Assembly: GCA_003854995.1 (NCBI GenBank)
Contig: RQOI01000280.1
Span: 1 to 5,545, forward strand
Source of the DNA: Candidatus Zhuqueibacterota bacterium
GTDB lineage: Bacteria > Zhuqueibacterota > Zhuqueibacteria > Residuimicrobiales > Krinioviventaceae
DNA length: 5,545 nt
Direction: 5' to 3'
The position numbers and the translations under genes are program-made. Below, in pieces: positions 1 to 5,545 of the stretch. Under the pieces are notes generated by a model. That model saw only the letters and a program-made list of their open reading frames with translations. It searched no databases and was not told where the DNA came from. How positions within the stretch are numbered: the first letter of the stretch is position 1; every line of letters begins with the position of its first letter.

Positions 1-68
1 AATCTTGGGCCTGACTAGGAAAATTTGCCGAGTTTTTCACGCTTTCGTCTGTTAAAGTTAAAATCAAT

Positions 69-92
69 CTTGGAGTCTTGGTGTCTTCGTGT
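69..92 (+). repeat. three tandem 8-base units, CTTsGwGT type
   Basis: Three consecutive octamers, CTTGGAGT, CTTGGTGT and CTTCGTGT, lie head to tail upstream of the galactanase gene and are followed by a degenerate fourth unit (GGGTGCAT). From memory, CTTsGTGT-style intergenic repeats occur in many environmental bacterial genomes and are often miscalled as short proteins; a spurious frame does open inside this one at base 78. The function is unknown. A related element on the other strand lies near the right end of the window. Confidence 0.6.
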
Positions 93-135
93 GGGTGCAT
101 TTTTCAGGTTAAATCATGTCTTATAAAATTACGGA

Positions 136-1557
136 ATGCAAATGGTCAGAATATACGCATCTATCGTGCTCATCTTTTTCTTCGTCCTGCTCTCCGCACA
201 GGAAAATGCGAATCAGCAGGCAGAGTTCATCAAGGGAGTCGACCTTTCGGCGCTGCTTGAAATAGAAGATCATGGCGGGGTGTTCAAAGAAAATGGCATC
301 TCAAGAGATGCGCTGCTGATCTTGAAAGATCATGGCGTCAATTTTGTCCGGCTGCGAATCTGGCATAGGCCCGTTTCCGGATATAACAATCTGGCCAAGA
401 CAGCCCTCATGGCCGAGCGGATCAAATCTGCGGGCTGCAAGTTTTTGCTCGACTTTCATTATTCAGATACCTGGGCAGATCCCGGCCGCCAGACAAAACC
501 GGCTGCGTGGCAGAACTTGGCGTTTCAAGCTCTGCAAGACAGCCTGTACCACTATACCCGTGCTGTCATCACAATCCTGAAGAATCAGAATACCCTTCCG
601 GATATGGTTCAGCTCGGCAATGAGATCGTCTGCGGCATGTTGTGGAATGACGGCCGCGTCTGCGATCAGCAGAACACGCCGCAACAATGGGCTCAGCTGG
701 CCGCGTTGATCAATGCAGGCGTTCGCGGTGTAAATGATAGTATTGTGCCGGATGATAGCATCAAAATAGTGATCCACATCGATCGCGGCGGCGACAACTC
801 GGGGTGCCGCTGGTTTTTTGATCATCTGTTGGCGCAAAATGTCGATTTCGATATCATTGGCTTGTCCTATTACCCCTGGTGGCATGGCGCGCTGAGCGAT
901 CTTGCGGCGAATGTGCACGACCTCGCGCAACGCTACGGCAAAGAGATTCTCCTGGTCGAGACCGCCTATCCATGGACTCTCGCCTGGACTGACGACACAA
1001 ATAATATCGTCGGCACCGTCGCCCAGCTTGATCCAGACTATCCGGCGACAATCGAGGGACAGACGAGCTTTCTGAAGGATCTCATTCAGCTCCTGCGCGC
1101 TGTTCCGGCCAATAAGGGACTGGGCCTGTTTTATTGGGCGCCGGAGTGGATTTCCGCGCCGCGGTTGGGCTCGCCGTGGGAAAATGTCGCGCTCTTTGAT
1201 TTCGCCGGCGAGCTGCTCAATTCGATAACTGCTTTTGACTCCATGGCAGCAGACCTGTCAGAGCCGAACAGTTCCTCGCACTCGTTCCGCTTGCAGCAAA
1301 ACTATCCCAATCCATTTAATCCGGAGACCACCATTCGATTTGAATTAGCGCGATTTTCGTATATGACCTTAAAGATCTATAATGCGCTCGGTGCACAAGT
1401 GAGGACGTTGATTGATGGCTTTCGAGCTGCCGGCGAATATGCTGTCATTTGGGATGGTCAGGATGACCGGGGACAAAAATTGAATTCAGGACTTTATCTC
1501 TGTTCCATACAATCAGAGGATCAGCAACAGTCGAGAAAACTATTATTGCTGCGATGA
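136..1557 (+). CDS. secreted GH53 arabinogalactan endo-beta-1,4-galactanase with type IX secretion sorting domain
   Basis: Predicted to cleave internal beta-1,4-galactosidic bonds in type I (arabino)galactan, the galactan side chains of pectin, outside the cell or on its surface. Residues 1-21 form a signal peptide with a long hydrophobic core ending in LLSA, with likely cleavage before Q22. The GH53 barrel spans about residues 32-366. It opens with KGVDLSALLEIEDHGG, followed by GVNFVRLRIW and LLDFHYSDTWADPG. E163 in QLGNEI is the expected acid/base and E275 in LLVETAYPWT the expected nucleophile. The acidic loop D286-D287-N289-N290 lies where bacterial GH53 enzymes bind calcium (inferred). 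Residues about 383-473 are a FlgD-like / Por-type sorting domain: QQNYPNPFNP, a YNALG strand, WDGQDDRG, LNSGLY and a basic C-terminal end. The linker between the two domains is short, about 15 residues. The start is uncertain: ATG 136 lacks a ribosome site, whereas ATG 142, two codons later, has ACGGA at 131-135 at a 6-base gap. Both starts keep the signal peptide. The next gene follows after 36 bases, so co-transcription is possible. Confidence 0.93.
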   Translation: MQMVRIYASIVLIFFFVLLSAQENANQQAEFIKGVDLSALLEIEDHGGVFKENGISRDALLILKDHGVNFVRLRIWHRPVSGYNNLAKTALMAERIKSAGCKFLLDFHYSDTWADPGRQTKPAAWQNLAFQALQDSLYHYTRAVITILKNQNTLPDMVQLGNEIVCGMLWNDGRVCDQQNTPQQWAQLAALINAGVRGVNDSIVPDDSIKIVIHIDRGGDNSGCRWFFDHLLAQNVDFDIIGLSYYPWWHGALSDLAANVHDLAQRYGKEILLVETAYPWTLAWTDDTNNIVGTVAQLDPDYPATIEGQTSFLKDLIQLLRAVPANKGLGLFYWAPEWISAPRLGSPWENVALFDFAGELLNSITAFDSMAADLSEPNSSSHSFRLQQNYPNPFNPETTIRFELARFSYMTLKIYNALGAQVRTLIDGFRAAGEYAVIWDGQDDRGQKLNSGLYLCSIQSEDQQQSRKLLLLR

Positions 1558-1593
1558 GTATCGAGCGATGCTGCCAAAACAAAGGAAATCAAG

Positions 1594-3138
1594 ATGAAGA
1601 AAAGCCTTGTCCCGTTGATTTATGCCCTGTCTTTTACCAGCATCTCATGCGGCGAAGAAAATAGCGCCGTACAGAATGTCGCGAGGATCAATCCCCCTGG
1701 GCAGACAGAGGATGGTTGGCAAACTGGAAATCTGCGCAGCGCTGGTATAGATTCGCAGAAACTGCAGATAATGGTCGACAAGATTGCCGATGGCGCCTAT
1801 CAGAATATTCACAGCGTTCTCATCATAAAGCAGGGCGTACTTGTCTTCGAGCACTATTTCCCGGGCTGGAAGTTCAATTATGAGGCGAAAGATTTCAAGG
1901 GGGAGCGGACGAATTTCACCCCCAACAGCATTCACAATCTGGCTTCTGTCACAAAGAGCATCACCTCCATTTTATTTGGCATAGCCGCTGATCAAGGATT
2001 CATCGATAGCGTTGATGAGAAGCTGTTCAAGTTTTTCCCTGAATATGCTTTTTTATCTGACAGCATGAAAAGCCATATCACTCTGCAGCACTTGCTCACC
2101 ATGACCTCGGGACTGCAGTGGAACGAGCAGGATGTATTCTATAGAGAAGCTAAAAATGATATCATTCAATTGTTCATTGTCCCGGATCCGGTCAAATACA
2201 TATTAGCCAAGCCCGCTATCCATCGACCTGGCACTGAATTCTATTACAACGGCGGCAACACCAATCTGCTTGGCGAGGTGATCCAGGAGACGTCTAGGCT
2301 CAGGCTGGATGCATTTGCAAAAAAGTATCTATTCGAGCCCCTGGGAATCGAGCAGTACAAGTGGATATATATCAACGATGATATGGTATACGCCTCCGGC
2401 GATTTGAAATTGCGGCCGCGAGATATGGCCAAAATTGGCTATCTGATGCTCAAGGACGGCGTATGGAAATCGCGACAGATCGTCTCGTCCGTATGGGTCG
2501 AGAAATCGATCAGCCCGTCAGTTCGTTTCAACGCCAGCGAGGGATATGGCTATCAATGGTGGATTAAGAAATATGCGCTCGGCGCTGTTGTCATCCCTTC
2601 GTTTGCAGCAATGGGTTGGGGCGGACAAAACATCATTGTCTTGCCGGATCTGGACGCTGTCCTCGTGCTGACCGCCGGCAACTATGCGACTGAAAGTCCA
2701 AATAATGAAATCATTTATCGCTATATTTTGCCGGCTTTGCAGGAGAATTTCCGGGATGAATATGATGAAATTAACAATGAAGCGCCGATCTTGACGACGT
2801 TCGAAATCAGCAAACCCGCCGATACGGTGAGCGGTTCGATCGCCAGGCTTTCAGGGCATTGGTACGGCAGAGGTGATTTCAGCATCGCAGATCAACTTGT
2901 GGTTGAAAAGATTGATTCCACTGCAGCATCCGTTCTCTATTCATGGGGCAAGCACCCAGGAGGATATTTTGATAGCGGCTGGGTGAGAACGGCGGCACAG
3001 GTTGATCGTGACGGAAGAATTAAATTCAGCCTCGATTCGGCAGCCTTGACGTTCGAACTCGATAAACATGAGGATGTTTTAATTGGCTATTACGAGAAAG
3101 GGGGCGCGCGATCGAAATTGATCATGCGCCGCCGATAA
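1594..3138 (+). CDS. probable lipoprotein serine hydrolase, class C beta-lactamase / esterase superfamily, with extra C-terminal domain
   Basis: A member of the large class C beta-lactamase-like family (Pfam Beta-lactamase), which covers esterases, D-aminopeptidases and PBP4*-like proteins. The substrate cannot be deduced and resistance activity should not be assumed. The nucleophile motif is S118-V-T-K121 in LASVTKSITS. The second motif is PGTEFYYNGGNTNLLG (212-227), with Y218 (or Y217) as the candidate general base. The third, HTG-like box is GWGGQ (341-345), the usual form in the esterase-like branch. The N-terminus MKKSLVPLIYALSFTSISC looks like a lipoprotein signal with C19 as the lipidation site. 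Ser at -3 is non-ideal, so plain Sec export is the alternative. The acidic GEEN after the Cys could matter for surface display. Residues about 415-514 form a separate beta-rich domain beginning GHWYGRGDF and containing LVVEKID and VLYSWG. The start is supported by AAAGGA at 1581-1586, 7 bases before ATG. The gene lies 36 bases after the galactanase, which suggests an operon. Confidence 0.9.
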   Translation: MKKSLVPLIYALSFTSISCGEENSAVQNVARINPPGQTEDGWQTGNLRSAGIDSQKLQIMVDKIADGAYQNIHSVLIIKQGVLVFEHYFPGWKFNYEAKDFKGERTNFTPNSIHNLASVTKSITSILFGIAADQGFIDSVDEKLFKFFPEYAFLSDSMKSHITLQHLLTMTSGLQWNEQDVFYREAKNDIIQLFIVPDPVKYILAKPAIHRPGTEFYYNGGNTNLLGEVIQETSRLRLDAFAKKYLFEPLGIEQYKWIYINDDMVYASGDLKLRPRDMAKIGYLMLKDGVWKSRQIVSSVWVEKSISPSVRFNASEGYGYQWWIKKYALGAVVIPSFAAMGWGGQNIIVLPDLDAVLVLTAGNYATESPNNEIIYRYILPALQENFRDEYDEINNEAPILTTFEISKPADTVSGSIARLSGHWYGRGDFSIADQLVVEKIDSTAASVLYSWGKHPGGYFDSGWVRTAAQVDRDGRIKFSLDSAALTFELDKHEDVLIGYYEKGGARSKLIMRRR

Positions 3139-3143
3139 AAAAA

Positions 3144-3161
3144 CGGAGGGGATCGTATAAT
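3144..3161 (+). promoter_or_regulatory. orphan Shine-Dalgarno and TATAAT box upstream of lldP
   Basis: Directly after the serine hydrolase stop lies CGGAGGGG (3144-3151), a near-perfect ribosome-binding sequence with no ATG, GTG or TTG at a usable distance. A perfect TATAAT follows at 3156-3161. If it is a -10 box, transcription would begin near 3168 and give lldP a leader of about 50 bases. I see no good -35 element: the correctly spaced hexamer is CGATAA, and TTGATC at 3118 is too far away. There is no TGn extension. It is therefore a candidate only; sigma-factor preference in this lineage is unknown. Confidence 0.25.
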
Positions 3162-3170
3162 AGCCCAAAA

Positions 3171-3187
3171 GAGCCGGCGCCAGGCTC
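3171..3187 (+). other. small hairpin in the lldP leader
   Basis: GAGCC (3171-3175) and GGCTC (3183-3187) are perfect complements around the 7-base loop GGCGCCA. No T-run follows, so it is not an intrinsic terminator. It may be a leader structure of the permease message or chance in a G+C-rich gap. Confidence 0.3.
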
Positions 3188-3205
3188 GAGCAAAATCGTT
3201 GCGAT

Positions 3206-3210
3206 GAGGT
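3206..3210 (+). promoter_or_regulatory. ribosome-binding site that sets the lldP start
   Basis: GAGGT lies 7 bases before ATG 3218 and so supports that start. A nearer-5' ATG at 3204 is out of frame with the permease and runs into the ribosome site itself, so it can be dismissed. Confidence 0.6.
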
Positions 3211-3217
3211 CAGCAAC

Positions 3218-4879
3218 ATGACTCTGACAATCCAGGCATTCCTATCGATTACGCCCATTTTCGTCGCGGCCGTGCTGCTGGTCGGGTGTCGCTGGCCGGC
3301 GCGCCGGGCCATGCCGCTGGTCTATGTCATCACCGCAGCCATTGTCATGGGCCTGTGGGGCGTCAACCCGACGCGGGTGATCGCCTCGACCATCCAGGGG
3401 CTGTTCATCACCTTTGAAATTCTCTGGATCATTTTTGGAGCGATTCTGCTGCTCAATGCGCTGAAACAGTCCGGCGGCGTCGCTGCCATCCGCACCGGCT
3501 TTACCACCGTCAGTACGGATCGCCGCGTACAGATCATCATCATCGCCTGGCTGTTCGGCTCGTTCATCGAAGGCGCTGCCGGCTTTGGCACGCCGGCGGC
3601 CATCGTCGCCCCGCTCCTGGTCGCTCTCGGTTTTCCGGCCCTGGCCGCGGTCATGATCGGCATGATGATTCAGAGTACGGCCGTGACCTTTGGCGCTGTC
3701 GGCACACCCATCCTGATCGGCGTGCGCGGCGGCCTGGAGAATCCCGAGTTGCTGGCCAGACTGGCGACGGCCGGCATCCCGTTCGACAGTTATCTGCGAA
3801 GCATTGCCGCGTCGTCCGCCATGCTGCACGGCGTCACCGGCACAGCGATCCCTTTGCTCATGATCATGATGACAACCCGATTTTTTGGCCGCCACCGTTC
3901 CTGGTCCGAGGGATTGAGCATCGCGCCGTTCGCCCTGTTCAGCGGTCTGGCCTTCACTGTCCCCTATACCCTGGCCGGCGTCTTTTGGGGTCCGGAATTT
4001 CCATCACTGTTCGGCGCCTTGGTCGGCCTGGCGCTGGTCACTTTTGCCGCTAAAAAGCGATTTCTGTTGCCGAAGGACAGCTGGGATTTTTCATCGGCAA
4101 AGGATCGGGACGATCAGGGACGCGGCAGCATGACCATGGGCCTGGAAAAAGAGCAATCGATGCCCGTCTGGCTTGCCTGGGCGCCCTATGCCTCGCTTGC
4201 CTTCATACTGGTCATCACCCGCCTGCCGCAATTGCCGGTCGGAACATGGCTGAAATTATTGACCGTCAAATGGACGAGCATCCTGGGGACAGATATCTCA
4301 GCCGCTTCGACGCCGCTCTATCTGCCCGGCACACTCCTGCTGCTGGCGGTGCTGATCACCTATTTTCTGCATCGCATGCGACCGCGTGAGCTGGCCGCTG
4401 CGGCGAAAGAATCGGGGCGAATCCTGCTCGGCGCCGGCTTTGTGCTGATCTTCACGGTGCCAATGGTGCGCATCTATATGAATTCCGGCATCAATGGCAT
4501 GGGATTGCCGAGCATGCCGGTGGCGTTGGCGAAATGGGTCGCGGCGAACGTGGGCGGCGTCTGGCCGCTGTTCGCGCCGTTGATCGGCGCGCTGGGAGCA
4601 TTCATCGCCGGCAGCAACACGGTCTCCAATCTGATGTTCAGCCTGTTCCAGCACAGCGTGGCCGACAATTTGATGATCTCCGGCGTCATTGTCGTCGCCC
4701 TGAAGGCGGTCGGCGTTGCGGCGGGCAATATGATCGCGATCCACAACGTCGTCGCCGCCTCGGCCACCGCCGGCGTGCTGGGGCAGGAGGGGAGCACTCT
4801 GCGCAAGACGATCATCCCGACGTTGTATTACACGACGATCGTTGGTTTGCTGGGACTGATGATAATCTATTTGCTCTAA
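3218..4879 (+). CDS. lldP: L-lactate permease, LldP/LctP family
   Basis: An inner-membrane proton symporter of the lactate permease family, which takes up L-lactate and in characterised members also D-lactate and glycolate. The 553 residues match the usual family length (E. coli LldP is 551). The protein is hydrophobic almost throughout, with roughly 12-14 membrane segments. It carries the family signature FIEGAAGFGTPAAIVAPLL (116-134), followed by GMMIQSTAVTFGAVGTPI (148-165). Near the C-terminus are AGSNTVSNLMF (464-474) and AAGNMIAIHNVVAASATAG (501-519), both typical. A hydrophilic loop at about 283-316 separates the two halves. No lactate dehydrogenase (lldD, lutABC, dld) or GntR-type regulator is in the window, so the lactate/glycolate preference stays open. 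The gene is clearly richer in G+C, especially at third codon positions, than the genes around it. That also produces long open frames on the opposite strand, which I regard as shadows. It sits 79 bases after the serine hydrolase and may have its own promoter. Confidence 0.96.
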   Translation: MTLTIQAFLSITPIFVAAVLLVGCRWPARRAMPLVYVITAAIVMGLWGVNPTRVIASTIQGLFITFEILWIIFGAILLLNALKQSGGVAAIRTGFTTVSTDRRVQIIIIAWLFGSFIEGAAGFGTPAAIVAPLLVALGFPALAAVMIGMMIQSTAVTFGAVGTPILIGVRGGLENPELLARLATAGIPFDSYLRSIAASSAMLHGVTGTAIPLLMIMMTTRFFGRHRSWSEGLSIAPFALFSGLAFTVPYTLAGVFWGPEFPSLFGALVGLALVTFAAKKRFLLPKDSWDFSSAKDRDDQGRGSMTMGLEKEQSMPVWLAWAPYASLAFILVITRLPQLPVGTWLKLLTVKWTSILGTDISAASTPLYLPGTLLLLAVLITYFLHRMRPRELAAAAKESGRILLGAGFVLIFTVPMVRIYMNSGINGMGLPSMPVALAKWVAANVGGVWPLFAPLIGALGAFIAGSNTVSNLMFSLFQHSVADNLMISGVIVVALKAVGVAAGNMIAIHNVVAASATAGVLGQEGSTLRKTIIPTLYYTTIVGLLGLMIIYLL

Positions 4880-4883
4880 GTGC

Positions 4884-4907
4884 TGCTGAAATGCAAGAAT
4901 TTCGGCA
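4884..4907 (+). other. 9-bp stem-loop directly after lldP
   Basis: TGCTGAAAT (4884-4892) pairs with ATTTCGGCA (4899-4907) through nine pairs, one of them a T-G wobble, around the 6-base loop GCAAGA. It begins 4 bases after the lldP stop. On the + strand it is followed by a run of A rather than T, so it does not fit a Rho-independent terminator in either direction. It could stabilise the 3' end of the permease message or lower read-through into the next gene. Confidence 0.5.
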
Positions 4908-4976
4908 AAAAAGCTGTTCTAAATGTATGCAAGCAACTCTCATTGACGAAAAAAACGTAAAGGTGAGCGTGCGCAG

Positions 4977-5303
4977 ATGAAAACACTATTCAGCCAGGAT
5001 TGGAAAGTGAAGCAGTTGCCGACCGAAGCTGTCGCCAATGAATGGCTATCGACCGGCGAATGCGGGGTCAAGATTTATCCGGCCGATCTTGCGCGTGACT
5101 GGCAGGAGACGAGAGTCATCTTTTTTTTCAAAGAGCATGCGCAGCAAGCTCCGATAAAGATCGTGACTGATCTAAAAAACGATGGCAGGCTTGTCGATGC
5201 GACAGAGCAGAACATCAGTGCGCAAAGAGAAATTGCCTACGAGCCAAAGCATCTGAAAAAACTTGAAAAATACTTTTTGGCAGCGCTCGGAAATGAGCCA
5301 TGA
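4977..5303 (+). CDS. uncharacterised 108-residue protein
   Basis: I do not recognise this protein. It is probably a real gene: AGGTGAG (4961-4967) stands 9 bases before ATG, and base composition resembles the galactanase and hydrolase genes rather than the permease. It looks soluble, with no signal peptide or membrane segment, and is rich in charged residues. Visible parts are an N-terminal stretch with three Trp (W9, W23, W42), a strand-like RVIFFFKEH (46-54), another possible strand PIKIVTDL (59-66), and a C-terminal basic amphipathic helix EPKHLKKLEKYFLAAL (89-104). There are no Cys pairs or obvious catalytic motifs; the only Cys is C29. It follows lldP after 97 bases with a stem-loop between. 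Its stop overlaps the start of a possible 56-codon ORF. A function in lactate transport should not be inferred from position. Confidence 0.7.
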   Translation: MKTLFSQDWKVKQLPTEAVANEWLSTGECGVKIYPADLARDWQETRVIFFFKEHAQQAPIKIVTDLKNDGRLVDATEQNISAQREIAYEPKHLKKLEKYFLAALGNEP

Positions 5304-5470
5304 AACTATCTTGCAGGGGTGCAAGCTGGATCAGTAATGTTGAATTGCTTCTTTTGAGTCAAATGAAAATTCTCGAGTCGCAGTCAAAGGCGTCAATGCC
5401 AGGGTTTTTCTTCATGATACTTTACGCTGCAATGTTGTGTTTTAGGCTCTATAACGACTCGAGTGGGTAA
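5300..5470 (+). CDS. possible 56-residue small protein, translationally coupled
   Basis: An open frame starts at ATG 5300, overlapping the TGA of the previous gene as ATGA, the classic layout of translational coupling. It ends at TAA 5468-5470. GGAAA at 5289-5293 could serve as ribosome site. The predicted peptide starts MKLSCRGASWIS and has a polar, Ser/Lys-rich middle. One hydrophobic stretch, GFFFMILYAAMLCF (residues 35-48), is just long enough to hint at a membrane segment. Against it: it is short, I know no homologue, it contains an inverted repeat, and it runs close to a non-coding repeat element. Chance overlap is quite possible. Confidence 0.25.
   Translation: MKLSCRGASWISNVELLLLSQMKILESQSKASMPGFFFMILYAAMLCFRLYNDSSG
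5310..5325 (+). other. 6-bp hairpin after the 108-residue gene
   Basis: CTTGCA (5310-5315) and TGCAAG (5320-5325) are perfect complements around a GGGG loop, starting 7 bases after the stop at 5303. No T-run follows, so it is at best a weak or Rho-assisted termination or stability element. If the overlapping small ORF is translated, the hairpin lies within its first codons. Confidence 0.35.
5372..5463. repeat. 9-bp inverted repeat, arms 74 bases apart
   Basis: CTCGAGTCG (5372-5380) and CGACTCGAG (5455-5463) are exact reverse complements. Each contains the palindrome CTCGAG, so part of the match is less surprising than a random 9-mer. The enclosed 74 bases show no further clear pairing. The role is unknown; it could be a remnant of a small mobile or structured element, or chance. 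Confidence 0.35.
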
Positions 5471-5476
5471 AAGCAA

Positions 5477-5503
5477 ACCACCGAGTTCGCCGAGAACACA
5501 AAG
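5477..5503 (-). repeat. three tandem 9-base units, CTCGGnGnn type
   Basis: Read on the - strand, the segment divides into three consecutive 9-mers: CTTTGTGTT, then CTCGGCGAA, then CTCGGTGGT. This is a variant of the CTCTGTGTTCTCTGTG-type intergenic repeat that I recall from many environmental bacterial genomes. It is related in style to the octamers at the left end of the window but lies in the opposite orientation. The surrounding 75 bases to the window end hold no gene that I can support. Confidence 0.55.
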
Positions 5504-5545
5504 TCATATGTCATTTCGATCTATTCAATGTTGATGAAAATAAAC

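Noticed and set aside
2..55. Possible tail of an upstream gene ending at TAA 53-55
   Set aside because: Seventeen open codons at a window edge are not evidence of coding, and the peptide has no recognisable features.
122..127. TATAAA as a -10 box for the galactanase gene
   Set aside because: Transcription would start only a few bases before the start codon, and no -35 element is visible at 17 bases upstream; it is probably just part of an A+T-rich leader.
78..260. 60-codon ORF on the + strand overlapping the galactanase start
   Set aside because: It opens inside the tandem octamer repeat and continues in the wrong frame through the GH53 signal peptide; its translation has no domain character.
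463..1051. - strand ORFs at 463-930 and 854-1051 inside the galactanase gene
   Set aside because: The GH53 frame carries full catalytic motifs in this region, and the antisense translations show no signal or domain.
1594..3138. Reading the serine hydrolase as an antibiotic-resistance beta-lactamase
   Set aside because: The motifs are those of the broad esterase/peptidase-like branch (GWGGQ in place of KTG), with an extra C-terminal domain; the family is mostly not resistance enzymes.
3242..3895. 217-codon ORF on the - strand across lldP, with similar ones at 3322-3663, 4298-4744 and 4474-4815
   Set aside because: They are opposite-strand shadows of a G+C-rich gene with strongly biased third positions; translations are rich in His, Asp, Arg and Gln with no recognisable domain, while lldP is certain.
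4534..4980. 148-codon + strand ORF ending on the start of the 108-residue gene
   Set aside because: Most of it is an Arg-rich out-of-frame reading of the lldP C-terminus; the ATGA overlap at its end appears accidental.

Overview
The window carries four well-supported genes, all on the + strand, plus one possible very small gene. The best clue to the host is the C-terminus of the first gene. It carries the LQQNYPNPFNPxTTIRFEL-type sorting domain used for type IX secretion, a style common in the Fibrobacterota-Chlorobiota-Bacteroidota (FCB) superphylum. The NYPNPFNP wording fits Calditrichota, KSB1, Ignavibacteriota or Marinimicrobia-like bacteria at least as well as classical Bacteroidota. The exact phylum cannot be read from this sequence alone.

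Layout: bases 1-135 are non-coding and contain three tandem 8-base units (69-92). Next is a secreted family GH53 endo-beta-1,4-galactanase (136-1557). After 36 bases comes a probable lipoprotein serine hydrolase of the class C beta-lactamase / esterase superfamily, with an extra C-terminal beta-rich domain (1594-3138). After a 79-base gap holding a perfect TATAAT, an orphan Shine-Dalgarno sequence and a small hairpin comes an L-lactate permease of the LldP/LctP family (3218-4879). A strong stem-loop directly follows its stop codon, then a 108-residue protein I do not recognise (4977-5303). A 56-codon ORF (5300-5470) overlaps that stop as ATGA and has one hydrophobic segment; it may or may not be a gene. 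The last 75 bases hold a second tandem-type repeat on the opposite strand (5477-5503).

How the genes fit together: the galactanase would cut pectic type I (arabino)galactan outside the cell or at its surface, and the serine hydrolase would act in the periplasm or at the surface. The permease would bring lactate (or glycolate) across the inner membrane. These could serve a life on plant polymers and fermentation products, but nothing shows a shared pathway. There is no transporter for galacto-oligosaccharides, no lactate dehydrogenase and no regulator in the window. The permease is visibly richer in G+C than its neighbours. I see no defence system, CRISPR array, tRNA, rRNA or transposase, and no convincing sign of a new multi-gene system. 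The most interesting items are the two repeat elements flanking the block in opposite orientation, the ATGA-coupled small ORF, and the unassigned C-terminal domain of the serine hydrolase.
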